NCBI GenBank assembly: GCA_008017145.1
Contig: SSGY01000143.1
Span: forward strand, 1 to 16,461
Length of the DNA: 16,461 nucleotides
Origin: Neisseriales bacterium
GTDB taxonomy: Bacteria > Pseudomonadota > Gammaproteobacteria > Burkholderiales > UBA11063
Reading direction: 5' to 3'
Shown in pieces: positions 13,324 to 16,461 of the stretch. Numbering within the stretch: the stretch's first letter is position 1; each line of letters opens with the position of its first letter. Under the pieces are notes generated by a model. It ran no database searches. It was not told the DNA's origin and saw nothing but the letters and a program-made list of their open reading frames with translations. The translations under genes were made by a program, and so were the position numbers.

Positions 13324-15120
13324 ATTACTTAAAAATATTGGTAAGCCACTATTACGTACCGTTTGCTGTTTGATTGCAGCAAGTAGTGTTTGCTGCTCAC
13401 AATACAAGCGAATATTGCTTTTGGCACGTGTCACTGCAGTATAGAGTAATTCACGACTCAATAAGCGCCCTGCACTCGTATCCGTTGATTGCCTAGTTGG
13501 TAAGACAATATTCACCTGCTGGTATTCTGAGCCTTGTGATTTATGAATTGTAATTGCATAAGCAAGACTGTAGTTGGGCAAAACCTCGGGAATAAACTCT
13601 CGCCCATTCTCAAACACCACGCGCGCACGACCATCTTTTACTACACAAATTCCAATATCACCATTAAACAGCTCTAGATTATAATCATTTTGTAAAATAA
13701 TTATTGCGCGACCGTTATGCCATTCATCATTGATTCCTAGTATTCGTTTAATCTGCAATTCAAGCCGAGCATTAAGATTATCGCAACCCAATACTCCGCC
13801 ATTAGTTAGGCAAAGTATCGTCTGAGCGCTAAATAAGCGAAATAATTCAGCATAATTATGCTCATCATTAGCATTTTGTGCAAAGCTTAAAAATTGACGG
13901 AATGTTGAATTTGCATTATCTAACACATGCTGTAAAACTAATTTAAGTTCAGGAGCGAAAACTTTCACTTGCTCTGAGGATTCAAGAACGCCTGTTAATA
14001 CTGATTCATGTTGAGTTAAGATTGCTTGTGCCAGCTCATGAATTGCTCCCTGATTACGATTACTAATCAACAGCTCATGCGTGATATTGGGTTCTTGGAT
14101 CTGAGTAAATAAATCGTAAGCAGCATTACTATTTGGCGTATCATTACGTAGCGCTACCAAAGAGGCAAAAACATAGCCCTCTTCAACCGAAGAAAGCTGA
14201 TTTTTATCACCCAAAAAGATAATGTGTTTTAACTTATCCAGATTAAACGCTTGAAATAATTTACTAAATAATGGCAAACTGATCATTGATGACTCATCAA
14301 TAATTAAGACATCTAAATCAAGCTGATTATGTGCATTATGCCTAAAATAAATACTATTATGCTGATAACCGAGTAACTTATGAATAGTTAAAAAATTATT
14401 GCCCTCCTTTAATAACCCAGCAAAAAGAGTACCCTCAAAATCAATTAATGAACTTTGCTCTAAATCGCGTAAAGTTTTACTCACGGAATCTCGGACACGA
14501 ATGGCGGCTTTACCAGTTGGTGCACAAATTTGTACCTTTAAATCAGCGCCGTAAGTTTGATATAGCAACCATAGCAACAATGTAACTGTCGTCGTTTTAC
14601 CAGTACCCGGACCACCAGTGATAATGCTAAATTTCTGACGACTGGCAGCAATAATCGCGGCTAATTGTTCACTATTCGGACGATTTTCCGCTGCGGATAA
14701 AGTATGCAATTGTTGTAATGCTTGCTGATAACTACCCACAATATTATCAATTTCAGGCATTGCCATTAGTTGTTTTACTTGAGCAACAATACTTTGCTCA
14801 TAATTCAGATATTTACTAATATAAACTAGTGCCGCGTCATTAATGTGAACTATACTAAAAGGCTTGCTGTCATATTTAGTGATTACCCTGTTTTTATATA
14901 CCGCACATAAACCACTAGCGAGAATACATTGACTAATTTCAGTTGTATTACACTTCAAGCGCTGAGCCAAATCCGCAACCAAACTACAGCTATGCCCCTC
15001 ATCAAGATCATTAAATAAAGCATCAATTATGTTAGCTAATCGCGTACACTGAGCTTCTGGCATAGGATTAGCTAAAGTTAACAGCTGAGTAGTAATTGGT
15101 AAATGAGAATTATTCAGCAT
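13318..15120 (-). CDS. recD: Exodeoxyribonuclease V (RecBCD) alpha subunit, RecD helicase
   Basis: RecD is the 5'-3' superfamily 1B helicase of the RecBCD complex, which resects double-strand breaks and loads RecA. The 600-residue length fits the family. An N-terminal domain (about 1-110) binds RecB. The helicase core shows Walker A GGPGTGKTTT (169-178), PTGKAA (201-206), TIHKLLG (245-251), Walker B with DES (IIDESSMI, 273-280), motif III FLGDKNQLSSVE (302-313), HKSQGSE (526-532) and motif VI YTAVTRAK (560-567). All look intact. Its ATG lies inside the last codons of recB (11-bp overlap), indicating translational coupling. recC is not in the window. The 3' end overlaps the convergent cutC by 6 bp. 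Confidence 0.96.
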   Translation of the reverse strand: MLNNSHLPITTQLLTLANPMPEAQCTRLANIIDALFNDLDEGHSCSLVADLAQRLKCNTTEISQCILASGLCAVYKNRVITKYDSKPFSIVHINDAALVYISKYLNYEQSIVAQVKQLMAMPEIDNIVGSYQQALQQLHTLSAAENRPNSEQLAAIIAASRQKFSIITGGPGTGKTTTVTLLLWLLYQTYGADLKVQICAPTGKAAIRVRDSVSKTLRDLEQSSLIDFEGTLFAGLLKEGNNFLTIHKLLGYQHNSIYFRHNAHNQLDLDVLIIDESSMISLPLFSKLFQAFNLDKLKHIIFLGDKNQLSSVEEGYVFASLVALRNDTPNSNAAYDLFTQIQEPNITHELLISNRNQGAIHELAQAILTQHESVLTGVLESSEQVKVFAPELKLVLQHVLDNANSTFRQFLSFAQNANDEHNYAELFRLFSAQTILCLTNGGVLGCDNLNARLELQIKRILGINDEWHNGRAIIILQNDYNLELFNGDIGICVVKDGRARVVFENGREFIPEVLPNYSLAYAITIHKSQGSEYQQVNIVLPTRQSTDTSAGRLLSRELLYTAVTRAKSNIRLYCEQQTLLAAIKQQTVRNSGLPIFLSNL

Positions 15121-16461
15121 TGCTCACTCCACGAAACAATAGGTCTAATTCACGAACTAAGTTTTGGCAACCTGTATCCAGATAAATTCCATCTCCAGAG
15201 CTAAGCTGTTCGGTAAATATTCCCCGCACGTAAAAATACACTGCGCCCCCCAACAGTTCAGTTGCATCAGTAAGACCTAGACGTTGCTCAAGATAACGTT
15301 TTACCGCCACCAGATAGAGTAAATATTGTAAATAGTAATGATGATCAGCCATTGATTCCACCAGCTGGCTTTCAGTTGCCAAATGATTTTTCGCATGGGT
15401 GTAATCAGTTAAGGTATTGGTTTTATAATCCAATATCCAATATTTACCCTGATATTCAAAAAACAAGTCAATAAACCCAACCAAAAACCCAGCTTCAATT
15501 TTATCCAGCATCCGACAAGAGCTCGTAAATGGATGTGCATCACCAAAATACCTAGCCAATAAATCAGCAATCTGTTCACGTAATGAATGGCTATCTTTAA
15601 TCAGCAAGTTAAATTCTAACTCATGCAAGCTTCTCTCGCGTAAATCACGCAAACACAAATCATCGATCAGAGGATAACTAAAAGTCTCTTCAAGCATCGC
15701 ACTAAACTGCGCTGGATAATCATGTTCATCATCGGCGCTCAGATTCTCTTGTTGTAAAAGTTGCTGCAACTGCACTTGACTAAACGGATAAGCCTCACAC
15801 AGGCTATGAAAGAGCACCCCAAAACTTGCGCCACGCAGCTGCCCACTACTTAAAATTGAATAACGATAATTTGGTGCAGTTATTTGCTGGGCTTCATTCT
15901 TAACAAAATAATCGCTAATATCAAAATCTTCTGCGCCATGAGTAGTCAAAGCGGTATAACTTTGACGGGTATAAACTTTTTGCCCACTAAATTCGCTAAA
16001 CATTGTATTAAAATTATTAATATTATCTGTGCGCGGTGGCGAAGTAAATTTTAATGCCTGCAAATCTTCTTCGCGCAAACTATTGCGGTTATAAACAGCT
16101 ACTCCCGGTAATAAGGCTGGTTGTTTGAGAGCCAAACTCGGATCATCACTAAAAAAATTAGCATAACTAAATAAATTATGACTATTATCCTGTGGATCTT
16201 TTTCGACATAGCCAAATAATTCACCAATTTTATCTGGGCGCTGATTACTATTGTATTTACCAGTGCTTTTGGTGATGGTAGGCTGTTTGAGATAAATATA
16301 TAACCTCTGCTTAGCGCGAGTAAGCGCCACGTAATTCAAACGATGAGCCTCCTTGTTATCATTAGCAATAATCTGAGTACCGAGTGTGGTATCCATGATT
16401 AATTCCGATCTCATCCCACTATCATCGCGGAAATTACTAAAAAATGGGCGACGATAGTTAA
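15110..16461 (-). CDS. recB: Exodeoxyribonuclease V (RecBCD) beta subunit RecB, C-terminal part (partial)
   Basis: About 449 C-terminal residues; the 5' part lies beyond the right edge. The frame is open through the edge (NYRRPFFSNFRDDSG precedes an internal Met at 16414), so that Met is not the start. The piece contains helicase motif VI (RLNYVALTRAKQRLYIYL, about 16369-16316), a linker, and the RecB-family nuclease domain. Nuclease residues are all present: His in GVLFHSLCE (near 15808), Asp in GFIDLFFE, Asp and Lys in ILDYKTN (15469-15422) and the QYLLYL motif (near 15325). RecB is the 3'-5' helicase and the only nuclease of RecBCD. Its stop codon overlaps the recD start by 11 bp. Confidence 0.95.
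   Translation of the reverse strand, partial: NYRRPFFSNFRDDSGMRSELIMDTTLGTQIIANDNKEAHRLNYVALTRAKQRLYIYLKQPTITKSTGKYNSNQRPDKIGELFGYVEKDPQDNSHNLFSYANFFSDDPSLALKQPALLPGVAVYNRNSLREEDLQALKFTSPPRTDNINNFNTMFSEFSGQKVYTRQSYTALTTHGAEDFDISDYFVKNEAQQITAPNYRYSILSSGQLRGASFGVLFHSLCEAYPFSQVQLQQLLQQENLSADDEHDYPAQFSAMLEETFSYPLIDDLCLRDLRERSLHELEFNLLIKDSHSLREQIADLLARYFGDAHPFTSSCRMLDKIEAGFLVGFIDLFFEYQGKYWILDYKTNTLTDYTHAKNHLATESQLVESMADHHYYLQYLLYLVAVKRYLEQRLGLTDATELLGGAVYFYVRGIFTEQLSSGDGIYLDTGCQNLVRELDLLFRGVSNAE

Noticed and set aside
16412..16414. ATG that could be read as the start of a 434-residue protein
   Set aside because: The same frame stays open to the window edge, and the sequence before and after it is RecB helicase sequence, so this is an internal methionine.

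Overview
The window comes from an AT-rich bacterium, most likely a low-GC betaproteobacterium close to the Neisseriales. The evidence is a HslV beginning with the MEQFHG propeptide before TTI, which I associate with Betaproteobacteria, a ThrS N-terminus reading MLKITLPDGS, and a RecBCD-type nuclease. Genus-level placement from this sequence would be a guess. There are no tRNA or rRNA genes, no CRISPR array and no insertion sequence.

Left part (1-2245): the first codons of thrS (minus) diverge from hslV (plus) across a 110-bp spacer with overlapping promoters. hslV is not followed by hslU. It abuts, stop to stop, a minus-strand pair of a TSUP (TauE/SafE, YfcA-like) membrane protein and a periplasmic SIMPL-domain protein.

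Centre-left (2246-4390): two tandem, clearly paralogous LysR-type regulators (plus) diverge from the TSUP gene. They end just before a hairpin that is perfect only when read on the minus strand, where it terminates the following lipoprotein gene.

Centre (4391-11423): two large minus-strand surface or periplasmic lipoproteins of 889 and 1232 residues fill about 6.5 kb. Their first ~450 residues are co-linear: a lipobox, then four Ig-like modules each carrying a close cysteine pair. Their C-termini then differ completely. The smaller continues with three more Cys-paired modules. The larger has a propeller-like region, Ig-like domains (one SbsA/Big_5-like) and a C-terminal DUF1554 domain. Each gene has the same 30-bp upstream box (24 of 30 positions identical), placed exactly 18 bp before a -10 hexamer. 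This co-regulated paralogous pair with swapped C-terminal modules is the most interesting part of the window.

Right part (11424-16461): a Bcr/CflA-like drug efflux transporter and cutC form a likely plus-strand operon. A short ORF with a strong ribosome binding site and a perfect 9-bp inverted repeat lie upstream of the transporter. cutC meets recD tail to tail with a 6-bp overlap. recD follows recB with an 11-bp overlap, and recB runs off the right edge.
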